DNA from: Thermohalobaculum sp039187815
GTDB lineage: Bacteria; Pseudomonadota; Alphaproteobacteria; Rhodobacterales; Rhodobacteraceae
Length of the DNA stretch: 64,000 bases
Reading direction: 5' to 3'
Assembly (NCBI GenBank): GCA_039187815.1
Contig: JBCCZI010000002.1
Location: 52,697-116,696 of the forward strand
Position 1 is the first letter of the stretch. Every line of letters starts with the position of its first letter. The notes under the pieces are model-generated. The model made no database searches. It was not told where the DNA came from and worked only from the letters and a program-made list of their open reading frames with translations. Position numbers and translations under genes: made by a program. Positions 51,224 to 59,819 of the stretch are shown piece after piece.

Positions 51224-52087
51224 TCAGCTGGACTGGCGCACGAGCGTCGGCGAACGCCCAAGCGGCTTGAATTTCGTGAAGATGCCGTGCTTCTCGACGC
51301 CCGCGAGGAAGTCGCGCAGGACCTCCTCGGTGATCGTTCTCTGATCGTCGGAGAACCCATATACCAGACAGAGATCGCAGAGCGAGTTAACCAGGCGCGG
51401 AATGCCGCCGGTCGCCTCGTGGATCAGCTCACACGTCCGGGTGGGGAAGATCCGCCAGCGCGCCCCCGCCACCTTGAGGCGGTGATCGATATAGGCGACC
51501 GTGTCCTCGACACCAAGCCCGTCGATGTGGAAGTCGGCCGCGATGCGCTGGACCACCTGCTCGAGCCGCGGGTCGCGCAACAGATCGCGCAGCTGCGGCT
51601 GGCCGACCAGGATGATCTGCAAGAGCTCGTCCTTGTCCGCGTTGATGTTCGAGAGCATCCGCAACTCTTCGAGCGAGGTGTGCGACATGTTCTGCGCTTC
51701 GTCGAAGATCAGGATCGAGCGCCGCCCCTCGGCATAGTTCTCGACCAGAAACTCCTGGAAACGCTGGAAATTACGCACATAGGCTTCGTCCTCGAAGGGC
51801 TGTCCAAAGGACATCATCACCCAGTGGAGCAGATCGCCGCGGCCTTCCTGCAGGTTCGAGACCAGGCCGACCACCACATCCTCGGGCAGCTCGTTGATCA
51901 GATGGCGCAGCAGCGTGGTCTTGCCCGACCCGATCTCGCCCGTGATCACGCTGAGCGGCGCCCGGCTCATCACGCCATAGCGCAGCATGGTGAAGGCCAG
52001 GGTGTGGGTGTTGGACCAATAGAGAAAATCCGGATCGGCCGTCATCAGGAACGGCCGATGTTTCAACTCGTAGAATGCCTCATACAT
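51224..52087 (-). CDS. ExeA-like AAA ATPase of exosortase/EPS loci
   Basis: The 287-residue ATPase starts with MYEAFYELKHRPFLMTADP, the typical ExeA-like N-terminus. It has Walker A TGEIGSGKTT at about residues 49-58, Walker B SILIFDEAQNM, a sensor-like QIILVGQPQLRDLL and the GGIPRLVNSLCDLCL C-terminal motif. Such ATPases accompany PEP-CTERM/EPS systems. Its exact role is unknown, but it probably energises or gates assembly at the inner membrane. Confidence 0.9.
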   Translation of the reverse strand: MYEAFYELKHRPFLMTADPDFLYWSNTHTLAFTMLRYGVMSRAPLSVITGEIGSGKTTLLRHLINELPEDVVVGLVSNLQEGRGDLLHWVMMSFGQPFEDEAYVRNFQRFQEFLVENYAEGRRSILIFDEAQNMSHTSLEELRMLSNINADKDELLQIILVGQPQLRDLLRDPRLEQVVQRIAADFHIDGLGVEDTVAYIDHRLKVAGARWRIFPTRTCELIHEATGGIPRLVNSLCDLCLVYGFSDDQRTITEEVLRDFLAGVEKHGIFTKFKPLGRSPTLVRQSS

Positions 52088-52113
52088 GCTCGTTTTCCCT
52101 ATTTCGGGGTGTT

Positions 52114-54576
52114 TTATTGGGCAGTCGTCGCCAGGCCGTCGAGTTTGGCCTGGGCGTCGGCGATCTGGGGAATGGCGCGCTCGCCCGCCAGCTCGATGGC
52201 GCGCGTCAGCGCGGTCCGGGCGCCCTCGGCATCGCCGCTGTCGGCCAGCACCAGACCCAGATGATATTGCACGATCGGGTTGGTGGGCAGCGCCTCGGCG
52301 GCTTGCGAGATCTCACGCCGCGCGCCCGGCAGATCGCCGCGCAGATACAGGATCCAGCCATAGGTGTCCTTGAACTGCGGCACATCCGTGTCGCGCAGGC
52401 GCCGGGCGATCTGATAGGCGCGCTCGATCTGGTCGGGCGTCGGCGCGCTGTCGGTGATCAGGCTGGCGAGGTTGTTGGCGATCAGCTCCGAGCCGGGCTC
52501 GCGCTCATAGAGCAGCTGGTAGTCCTCGATCGCGCCTTCGATGTCGCCCAGCTGCTCACGCACCATGGCGCGGTTGAGATAGAGCACCGAGGCGTCCGAC
52601 AGGATGATGCCTTTGTTCAGCGCATCCGCTGCGGCCTGGCCATCGCCCGTCTGCAGGTGATAGCGCGACATGGCCAGATGGTTGGCGGCCGATTTCGGGT
52701 CCTGCTCGATGGCCTGCTCAAAGAGCGCGCCGGCGGCGTCGGCCTCGCCGCGCACCAGCGTCAGGGTCGCCTTCAGACGGAGCGCGTCGGTGTTGTTCGT
52801 ATCATCCGCCAGAGCCTCCTCGACCAGCGCCTCGGCTGCGGGCAGATCATCGTTGCGCAGATGCGTGGCCACCAGGGCCGAAAGATAGGCATTGGTGCGC
52901 CCGCTCTCATTGCCCGCCTGCTCGAGGATGCCGATGGTCTCCTCATAGCGTTCCTGCCCGGCCAGGGCCGCCGCCATCAAGCGGTCGCCAACCTCGGCGG
53001 TGTCGGGCTGGGCCTGCAGCCCCAGCGCAATGGTCTCAACACCGGCAAAATCTCGGTTCTGCAGTTTGATCCGCGCCAGCGCATCGATCAGCTGGATGGT
53101 GCCCGGGCGGCGTGAGAGCGCCTCGGCCACGAGGTTCTCGGCAAAGTCGGATTTGCGTTGGCGGAGCAGGAACTGCGCATAGCTCAGCACCTGCGGCACG
53201 CCGTACTCCGAGATCTCGACTGCGGCGGCCAGACGCTCTCCGGCCAGATCGCTGCTGCCGTTGCGCTGATGCGCCAGCGCCAGAAGCTGCAGCACCTCGA
53301 CCGAGTCCGGCGCTTCCGCCTCGGCGGCGCGCAGATCGCGGATGGCTGCGTCGTATTCTTCCTTCAGGATCTGCAGCCGCCCGCGCAGCATCAGCGCCGT
53401 CGCATTGGTCGGATCGACCGCCAGCACCTGGTTGACCAGCGTCTGGGTGCTCAGTCGATCATCTTGGGTCAACTTGATCCGAGCCAGCAAGTTGCGCGCG
53501 GTGATGCCGGTCTCGTCCTCGCCGACCGTGTCGATCAGGGCGTTGAGGCGCGTTGCGGCGCTGTCGAGTTGGCGGTCTTCGATCTCGATCTCGGCCATCG
53601 AGAGGGTCAGCATCTGCTCGACCGCCGAGCCTTTGCGCAGCTCGATCAGGCGGGCGAGCTCGGCGATCGCGGCTTCGCGTCCTTCGGTCCGGGCGATCAG
53701 CCGGACGATGTCGAGGGCCCGCACCGTGTCGGCGGGCGCAAGCTCCGAGAGACGTCGCAGCGTCTCCTCGGCCTCCTCATAGCGCCCCGTCCGCAGTTGC
53801 CAGCGCACCAGCGCATCGTGGAACGAGATCTCGTCCGGTTGCAGCGTGATCAGCCGTTGCAGCGCCGGGCCGATCTCGTCGAGTGCCTGCATCTCGCCGA
53901 GCAGATTGAGCCGGAACAGCAGCACGCGCACGTTGTCCGGATCGCGGCGCTGTCCCTCATTGATCTGCTCGAGCGCCTTCTCCGACTGGTCCGCGCGGCG
54001 GGACAGGGCCGAGAGGATGACCCAGGCATCGCCCAAATTCTCGTCCTGGGCCAGAACCGCCTCGGCTCGTTCGCGCGCCAGCGCCTCATTGCCTGTGCGC
54101 ATGGCCAGCGTCGCCTCAAGGATCAGGACATCGGCGATCTCGGGGCGGAGTTGCGCGGCATTGGCGATGTGGACGGCCGCCGCCTCGATCTGGTTGCTTG
54201 AGAGCAGCAGCTGGCCGAGCTTGAGATGGGCCTCGTACTGTGTCGCATCGAGCGAGACGACCTTTTGGTACTGATGCACCGCGCCCGGGGCATTGGCGTT
54301 CTCCTCAAAGATCCGGCCGAGCTCCATGTTCGCGCCCACATGGCTGTCGTTCAGCTTGAGCGCGTTGCGGAACTCGAGCGTCGCCTTGACCGGATCCCCC
54401 TCGGCCAACAGCGCCATGCCCGATTGATAATGGTTCTCGGCCCGCTCCTCGACGCTGTCGCACGCGGCCAGCACCAGCGCCAGCAGTGCGATCGCCGCCC
54501 AGGCCAGCCAGCGCGGTCGGCGCGAGATCGGCCCCTGGACCGGGGCGGCGGCGTCGGGCGAGAGGGTCATCTGCAT
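52114..54576 (-). CDS. TPR-repeat lipoprotein of PEP-CTERM systems (PrsT-like)
   Basis: This 820-residue protein begins with a lipoprotein signal ending LALVLAAC (Cys39) and is then made almost entirely of tetratricopeptide-like helical repeats (EEYDAAIRDLRAAEAEAPDS, QTGDGQAAADALNKGIILSD and many others). Large TPR lipoproteins of this kind are a marker of PEP-CTERM/exosortase loci. It probably scaffolds surface protein or EPS transit in the periplasm or outer membrane. A near-consensus sigma-54 promoter lies 103 bases upstream of its start. Confidence 0.88.
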   Translation of the reverse strand: MQMTLSPDAAAPVQGPISRRPRWLAWAAIALLALVLAACDSVEERAENHYQSGMALLAEGDPVKATLEFRNALKLNDSHVGANMELGRIFEENANAPGAVHQYQKVVSLDATQYEAHLKLGQLLLSSNQIEAAAVHIANAAQLRPEIADVLILEATLAMRTGNEALARERAEAVLAQDENLGDAWVILSALSRRADQSEKALEQINEGQRRDPDNVRVLLFRLNLLGEMQALDEIGPALQRLITLQPDEISFHDALVRWQLRTGRYEEAEETLRRLSELAPADTVRALDIVRLIARTEGREAAIAELARLIELRKGSAVEQMLTLSMAEIEIEDRQLDSAATRLNALIDTVGEDETGITARNLLARIKLTQDDRLSTQTLVNQVLAVDPTNATALMLRGRLQILKEEYDAAIRDLRAAEAEAPDSVEVLQLLALAHQRNGSSDLAGERLAAAVEISEYGVPQVLSYAQFLLRQRKSDFAENLVAEALSRRPGTIQLIDALARIKLQNRDFAGVETIALGLQAQPDTAEVGDRLMAAALAGQERYEETIGILEQAGNESGRTNAYLSALVATHLRNDDLPAAEALVEEALADDTNNTDALRLKATLTLVRGEADAAGALFEQAIEQDPKSAANHLAMSRYHLQTGDGQAAADALNKGIILSDASVLYLNRAMVREQLGDIEGAIEDYQLLYEREPGSELIANNLASLITDSAPTPDQIERAYQIARRLRDTDVPQFKDTYGWILYLRGDLPGARREISQAAEALPTNPIVQYHLGLVLADSGDAEGARTALTRAIELAGERAIPQIADAQAKLDGLATTAQ

Positions 54577-54678
54577 CGGTCGTGTCCTTGCTGTAGCGGC
54601 GCTATCGCGTCCCGATCATCACGTTGCGGCCTTGTCGCCCGGGTGTGGCGGCGCATGCACTGCTAAAGGCAGTATCCT

Positions 54679-54694
54679 AGCAAACGGTGTGCCA
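54679..54694 (-). promoter_or_regulatory. Sigma-54 promoter upstream of the TPR lipoprotein gene
   Basis: On the minus strand the sequence is TGGCAC-ACCGT-TTGCT. The invariant GG and GC are exactly 10 bases apart and nearly every consensus position matches (one G-to-A change after TGGCAC). Transcription would start near 54667, about 90 bases before the ATG at 54576. Sigma-54 promoters have been linked to PEP-CTERM systems with PrsK/PrsR regulators. Confidence 0.7.
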
Positions 54695-54829
54695 GACGCG
54701 GCCTTGGCTCAAATTTTTCTACACCACGCGGTCCGGGCAGAGTAGGGGCGATCCCTCTGGCTGCAGCCGATCGTCTCGGAATGGGGCGGCTGTGCCACGC
54801 CGGCGCATCGGCGATACGCGCAAGGCCGC

Positions 54830-56452
54830 TCATTCCGGCATATGCGCGGCGAATTTCGGGAAACTCAACTCCAGCATCTCTTGCAGGCGCGCCTCGCCCG
54901 AGGCCTCGGCCTCTCCGGGGGCGAGCGGGGTGATGAAGCGCACCAAGGCGCCGTCGGTGCGCCCGCGGGTCAGCGCGTCATAGATGTTGTAGAATTTGGC
55001 GGCATAGTCGCCGGTGATCCGCCTGCCGCGCTGCTCGAACCAGAACCAGACCAGCTGGCGGTGGGTGCCCTTCGAGATCACCGCGCGGTTCAGCATAAAG
55101 CGGGTGTCGGCGGCATCACCAACGGCCACGGTCTTCTCCTGCCAGGAACTCACCTCCCAGCCGCCGGCGGGCAGGCAGACCTCGGGCGAGTGGATGGCAC
55201 TGCCCTCGGTCAGCTTGTGGTAATAGGCGATGTAGAGATCGACCGGCGCCGGCGCGCCCGGCTTGTAATAGGCGCTGGCGATGTAGTCATCGGCGCGCAG
55301 CACGTCCTGGATCTCGTCCGAGATCACGCGCGGATGGCCCTCCCAGTTGCCGAGCTGGATCGGGAACTCGGCCAGCGTCGCGCGCTCGGGCTTGACCAGG
55401 GTGCGCGACGGGGTCCCGAACCAGGTTGCCGCCGCAAGCGCCGTTGCAACAGTCGCCGCCACGAGCGCGCGCGAGGAGACCACGCCGTCATAGCGCCTTA
55501 TCTGTGCGCCGAGGCCCGAGAAATCGATGTCGATCGCCTCGCCCAGTGGCTTGGGATCACCGCCGATGCGACGCATCAGCATGGCCAGTCCAAACAACAT
55601 CGCGATGCAGGAGATGAAGATCACCCAGCCCTCGAAGAGATGCAGGAAGCCCTCAGCATAGGAGATGCCGAAATTGTCCACCATCACCCCGATGATCCCG
55701 ATGCGCACCGAGTTCATCAGCACCGTGATGGGGGCGGCCGACAGCAAGAGCACGATCTTATGCCAGCGTGGCCCCGTATAGAGTACGCCGAACACATAGG
55801 AGAAGCTCATCACGGGGAAGAGGTAGCGCAGGCCCGAGCACGCCTCGGCCACCAGAAGCTTATAGTTGCCAAGATCGATCGTATGGCCGTCCAGATAGAC
55901 CGCGATGCCGAAGAAGCGCACGATCTCAACGCCGATCTCGCTCGACACCCCCTGCAGCCATAGCGACACTGGCCAATAGATGAACTGCGGCAGGGGCAGC
56001 ATAAAGACGAGGTGCAGCACCGAGGGCCAGAAATACCACCCTCGCCGGAGACCGAAGCTCACCAGGATGGTGCCGCCCACCCACAGGATCAGCGCGTAGG
56101 TGACGATGTCCGGGATCTTGACCAGCAGCCCCAGAAACGCGACCGCCAGCGAGAACAGCACCAGCGCCACGCCGACCCCGCGATCGGTCACCGGCCCGGT
56201 CGCCGGCGGCACGGCCTTCATCTCGCGCAGGAACATATAGCCAGACAGCAGCGGGATGATTGGGCCGTGGCTGTATTCGGGCGTCGACCAGGCCAACAGC
56301 AGCGCCTCGACCCCATACGAGAAGAAGAACGCCGCCGCGATGAGATTGAGGCTCATCAACAGCGCGCCCCGGCCGAGCTCCATGCCGCCCGCCAGTCCGA
56401 TCCGAGGCCCTGCCGCCTGTCCCGTGGCCTGTCCCGAGGATTGCCCGCTCAT
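54830..56452 (-). CDS. xrtD: Exosortase fused to EpsI domain (XrtD, VPLPA-specific type)
   Basis: Exosortases cleave and process proteins bearing PEP-CTERM-like C-terminal signals at the inner membrane. This 540-residue protein has an N-terminal membrane region with about eight helices and the transpeptidase-like residues: Cys205 in VAEACSGLRYLFP, Arg250 in LMNSVRIGIIG, and His271 in FLHLFEGW. From about residue 330 it continues into a periplasmic EpsI-like (DUF3485) domain with FPIQLGNWEGHPR and IHSPEVCLPAGGWEV. This fused layout is that of exosortase D, which pairs with VPLPA-CTERM substrates. The ATG at 56452 has GGGAG upstream. The call XrtD rests on architecture and on the IPLPA substrate at 20478. 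Confidence 0.87.
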   Translation of the reverse strand: MSGQSSGQATGQAAGPRIGLAGGMELGRGALLMSLNLIAAAFFFSYGVEALLLAWSTPEYSHGPIIPLLSGYMFLREMKAVPPATGPVTDRGVGVALVLFSLAVAFLGLLVKIPDIVTYALILWVGGTILVSFGLRRGWYFWPSVLHLVFMLPLPQFIYWPVSLWLQGVSSEIGVEIVRFFGIAVYLDGHTIDLGNYKLLVAEACSGLRYLFPVMSFSYVFGVLYTGPRWHKIVLLLSAAPITVLMNSVRIGIIGVMVDNFGISYAEGFLHLFEGWVIFISCIAMLFGLAMLMRRIGGDPKPLGEAIDIDFSGLGAQIRRYDGVVSSRALVAATVATALAAATWFGTPSRTLVKPERATLAEFPIQLGNWEGHPRVISDEIQDVLRADDYIASAYYKPGAPAPVDLYIAYYHKLTEGSAIHSPEVCLPAGGWEVSSWQEKTVAVGDAADTRFMLNRAVISKGTHRQLVWFWFEQRGRRITGDYAAKFYNIYDALTRGRTDGALVRFITPLAPGEAEASGEARLQEMLELSFPKFAAHMPE

Positions 56453-56660
56453 GCCAGTCTCCCTGCACCGCACGCCGGTGCCGCACGCACCCTACTCGCC
56501 GTCTCTACCCGCACCCGCCGTGAGAGTGGTCACACACTCCCGTTAGTTCAACGGTTCGCCGAAATTGTGGCGCTCCGGTGACATAACATACGCCGCCGTG
56601 CCATTGTCGCACAAAGCGCGCGCCCCAATGTCCCTGCCTGGGAAAACAGAGGAGCTGTCC

Positions 56661-57560
56661 TTGGATCTCACGCGCCAGATCGACGTCTATTGCGAACGGG
56701 TCAGTGCAGCCTTCTGGGCCGAGCCGTTCAATGCGCTGACCAACCTCGCCTTCATCGTGGCGGGTGTCTTGGCGCTGATGGCCGAGGCGCGGCGAAACGG
56801 GATCGGGACGGCGCGCACCTTCCTGGCGGGCGCGCTTATGGCCTCGGGGATCATCGCCATCTTCACCCACGTGATCGCACTGCTCTTTGCCGTGGGCAGC
56901 CTGTTCTTCCCGACCGCGCTGGTGGTGCCGATGTTCGTGTTGGGCGGCGTGTCGCTGGTGGCGGGGCTGCTGAGCTTGCCGCGGGGCTGGTGGTGGGAGG
57001 CGCCCGATTGGGCGGTCACCTGGCTCGCCGGCAATGCGGTGGTGGTCGGCATCGGCTCATTCCTGTTCCACACCTTCGCGACCCCCTGGGCGGGCGCGGC
57101 GGATACCGGGCCCATCTTATTGTTTATCCTCGGCTATTTCGTGGTTTCCATGCACCGCTATGGGGGGCTTGGCTGGCGCGGCGCGGCCCTTGCAACGGCA
57201 GGTTTTCTGGTTGGCATGGTGCTGCTGTCGGCAGGGCTGCGGGCCACCATTGGGCCGCTGGTCGGCGGCTCGCAGAGCTATTTCCCGGCGCTGCTGGCGC
57301 TCCTTGGCGTCGGCTTCTGGCTGGCCCGTGCGCGTCGCCATGCGGCCGGGCCGGTGCTGATGCGCGCAGCAGGGATCTTTGCCGTCTCGCTGACCTTCCG
57401 CACCATCGACGGCCCGCTTTGTGAGTGGATCCCGATCGGCACCCATTTCCTCTGGCACCTGTTCAACGCGCTGCTGCTATGGGTGCTGCTGGATTGCCTG
57501 GTGCGCCACGGCCGGATCGGGAGCACCGCGCCGGGCTCGGCCACCCCGCAGCCTGCCTGA
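56661..57560 (+). CDS. Ceramidase-domain membrane protein
   Basis: This 299-residue protein has seven or so membrane helices and the alkaline ceramidase (CREST-type) hallmarks: an early IDVYCERVSAAFWAEPFNAL, a central GSFLFHTFATPWAGAADTGP, and the late GTHFLWHLFNALLL with paired zinc-ligand histidines. These families hydrolyse ceramide-like amides, but the bacterial substrate is unproven; ornithine or similar lipids are possible here. The start is uncertain. A TTG at 56661 has AGAGGAG six bases upstream and begins at the conserved region, while ATGs at 56628 and 56565 lack one. Confidence 0.82.
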   Translation: MDLTRQIDVYCERVSAAFWAEPFNALTNLAFIVAGVLALMAEARRNGIGTARTFLAGALMASGIIAIFTHVIALLFAVGSLFFPTALVVPMFVLGGVSLVAGLLSLPRGWWWEAPDWAVTWLAGNAVVVGIGSFLFHTFATPWAGAADTGPILLFILGYFVVSMHRYGGLGWRGAALATAGFLVGMVLLSAGLRATIGPLVGGSQSYFPALLALLGVGFWLARARRHAAGPVLMRAAGIFAVSLTFRTIDGPLCEWIPIGTHFLWHLFNALLLWVLLDCLVRHGRIGSTAPGSATPQPA

Positions 57561-57623
57561 GGCGGCTCTTGCCGCCGCCGCCCGGCGGCGCTATCAGGGC
57601 GCCGGCAACCAGAGGATGCTCCC

Positions 57624-57863
57624 ATGCGACTGCGCGTTTTCGTCACGCTGAAACCGGGCGTGCTCGATCCCCAGGGCGAGGCGATCCGCCAGGCCCTTGG
57701 CGGGCTCGGCTTCTCAGGCGTCGATGCTGTGCGCCAAGGCAAGGTCATCGATCTGGATCTTGCCGAGACGGATGCGGATGCCGCCGAGGCCGAGGCCCGG
57801 CGCATGTGCGAGGCGCTGCTGGCCAACACGGTGATCGAGGATTTCGCCGTCGAGCGGCTCTGA
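57624..57863 (+). CDS. purS: Phosphoribosylformylglycinamidine synthase subunit PurS
   Basis: PurS is the small bridging subunit that joins PurL and PurQ in the FGAM synthase complex of purine biosynthesis. The 79-residue sequence fits: MRLRVFVTLKPGVLDPQGEAI, then GFSGVDAVRQGKVIDLDL, and CEALLANTVIEDFAV at the end. purQ lies downstream but is separated from it by an FkbM methyltransferase gene. Confidence 0.95.
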   Translation: MRLRVFVTLKPGVLDPQGEAIRQALGGLGFSGVDAVRQGKVIDLDLAETDADAAEAEARRMCEALLANTVIEDFAVERL

Positions 57864-57869
57864 GCCGCC

Positions 57870-58595
57870 ATGGCCCGGCGGTGGTGGCGCGCACTCGTCC
57901 CGTTTCCGCGCCGCTCGACCCTGCGCCACTGGTTCCCAGGCTTTGAGACCCGCAACATCGTCCACCTGATCGGCCGCACCCGCGCGGATTGGCTCGTCGA
58001 TGTGGGCGCGAATGAGGGCCAATATGTGCGCCGCCTGCGCTCGGGCGGTCTGGCTCTGCCAGCGCTCTCGGTTGAACCCTTGGCTGATATGCATGCCCGC
58101 CTGAGCGCCGAGGCCGCCCGCGACCCGCTGTGGCATCTGGCGCCGCCCATGGCCTTGGGGGCGTCCCTGGGACGGATCGAGATCACCCGCTATGCCGATG
58201 CCTCGCTGTCCTCGGCCCTGGCACCGCATCCGCGGGCTGTGGGCTCGCCCGCTTTGGCGGTGGCCGAGCGCGAGGAGGTGGCGCTCGCCCCCCTTGATGT
58301 GGTTATGGCCGAGCATGCGCCCAGCGCCAGCCGTCCCTTCGTCAAGCTGGATGTCCAAGGCTATGAGATGGCCGTGATGGCAGGCGCGTCCGAGACCCTC
58401 GCCCGCGCTGCCGGTGTCCAGATCGAGCTGTCGCTCACGCCCGGCTATGCCGACGAGCCGAGCTATCTCGAGACGCTGGGCGCCCTCGACAGCCGCGGCT
58501 TCGTGCCCGTATATTGCGCCCCGGTGACACAGCGCCGCCGCTTGGGCCCTTGGCTCCAGATGGATGCGGTTCTGATGCGCCGCGAGGATGTCTGA
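57870..58595 (+). CDS. FkbM family methyltransferase
   Basis: The 241-residue protein matches the FkbM SAM-dependent methyltransferases: WLVDVGANEGQYVRRLRSGG for SAM binding, FVKLDVQGYEMAVMAGASET, and the C-terminal LDSRGFVPVYCAPV. These enzymes often methylate sugars or natural products. It starts 6 bases after purS and its end lies only 19 bases before purQ, so it is inserted in the pur operon. It has no evident purine role and may serve polysaccharide or lipid modification. Confidence 0.9.
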   Translation: MARRWWRALVPFPRRSTLRHWFPGFETRNIVHLIGRTRADWLVDVGANEGQYVRRLRSGGLALPALSVEPLADMHARLSAEAARDPLWHLAPPMALGASLGRIEITRYADASLSSALAPHPRAVGSPALAVAEREEVALAPLDVVMAEHAPSASRPFVKLDVQGYEMAVMAGASETLARAAGVQIELSLTPGYADEPSYLETLGALDSRGFVPVYCAPVTQRRRLGPWLQMDAVLMRREDV

Positions 58596-58614
58596 CCCAG
58601 CCCCAGGAGCCCCC

Positions 58615-59316
58615 ATGAAAGCCGCCGTGATCGTCTTCCCCGGCTCGAACTGCGACCGTGACATGGCCGTGGCGCTCAGGGCCGCGACCGGCCAGGCGCC
58701 CGCCATGGTCTGGCACAAGGACACCGCGCTTCCGCCGGGCCTGGACCTGATCGCGATCCCGGGCGGTTTTTCCTTTGGCGATTATCTGCGCTGCGGGGCG
58801 ATCGCGGCGCGCGCACCGATCATGCGCGCGGTTCAGCAATTCGCCGAGGCAGGGGGCCTCGTGCTCGGCATCTGCAATGGCTGGCAGGTGCTGCTCGAGG
58901 CGGGGCTGCTGCCGGGCGCGCTCATGCGCAATGGCTCGCTGAAATATGTCTGCCGAGATGTGCATCTGTCGATCGAGACGCTCGACAGCCCCTTCACGCG
59001 CGCCTATGGCAACCAGCGCCGCATCCGCGTGCCGATCGCTCACCATGACGGCGCCTTTGTCGCCTCCGACAGGCTGGTCACGGCGCTTGAGGCCGAGGAC
59101 CGCATCGCGTTTCGCTATGTCGATGCCGAGGGGCGCGCGGCGGTCGAGGCGAACCCCAACGGATCGGTCGGGGCGATTGCCGGTGTGCTGTCCGAGAACC
59201 GCCGTGTCCTCGGCATGATGCCCCATCCCGAGCGTTTGGCCGACCCTGCGCTTGGCGGGTCGGATGGTGCGGCGCTCTTCCGCGGGTTGGTCGAGACCGT
59301 TTCGGTTGCCGTATGA
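58615..59316 (+). CDS. purQ: Phosphoribosylformylglycinamidine synthase subunit PurQ
   Basis: PurQ is the glutaminase subunit that supplies ammonia to PurL. The class I amidotransferase features are clear: VIVFPGSNCDRDM at the start, IPGGFSFGDYLRCGAIA, the nucleophile Cys87 in LGICNGWQVL, and the His-Glu pair in MMPHPERL. An open stretch begins earlier at 58588, but AGGAG at 58605-58609 supports the ATG at 58615. It overlaps the next gene as ATGA. Confidence 0.96.
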   Translation: MKAAVIVFPGSNCDRDMAVALRAATGQAPAMVWHKDTALPPGLDLIAIPGGFSFGDYLRCGAIAARAPIMRAVQQFAEAGGLVLGICNGWQVLLEAGLLPGALMRNGSLKYVCRDVHLSIETLDSPFTRAYGNQRRIRVPIAHHDGAFVASDRLVTALEAEDRIAFRYVDAEGRAAVEANPNGSVGAIAGVLSENRRVLGMMPHPERLADPALGGSDGAALFRGLVETVSVAV

Positions 59317-59717
59317 AGGGCTTGGCCGCCGCTGTTGCCGCGTTGCTGCTTGCGGGATGCGCGGCCGAGCCGGTGCCGCCGCCTCAGCTGCCGCCCCCTC
59401 CGCAGCCGCCGGTTGCGGTGACCGAGATCCGGCTGGCCGCCCCGCCTTCAATCGCTCGGGACCGGGTTGAGCGTCTGGCGGCAAGCTGTTGGCTTGACCA
59501 GGAATTGGCCGCCGAGATCATGGTCGTGGACCGCGCGACCGGAGAGATCGTCGCCGCCAGCGAGGCGGGCGAGCTGCTGCGGATCGGCTTCGCACCGGCC
59601 GGTGCGCTCGACACCGATGTTCGCCTCAGCGGTGCCGCCCTCCAAGACCAGGCCCGCTCCCGGCGCATGACCGGCGCGCTTGGCCGTGCCCTTGACGGAC
59701 CCGAGCCCGTCTGCTGA
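59313..59717 (+). CDS. Small proline-rich lipoprotein
   Basis: The 134-residue protein has a lipoprotein signal peptide ending LLLAGC (Cys16). A Pro-rich linker follows (PVPPPQLPPPPQPP), then a compact domain with two cysteines (SCWLDQELAAEIMVVDR and a C-terminal PVC). It overlaps purQ by four bases. The family is unrecognised. It is probably anchored to the membrane, and the two cysteines may form a disulfide bond. Confidence 0.75.
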   Translation: MKGLAAAVAALLLAGCAAEPVPPPQLPPPPQPPVAVTEIRLAAPPSIARDRVERLAASCWLDQELAAEIMVVDRATGEIVAASEAGELLRIGFAPAGALDTDVRLSGAALQDQARSRRMTGALGRALDGPEPVC

Positions 59718-59819
59718 ACCTGACGGGTGCACATTCATCTTTCGCTGAAACTGCTTGTTCCGAGTTTACAATACCGGTAGATAGGGGCGGTCGCTGTGTG
59801 GCTTTGTCGGAGGCTCGTG

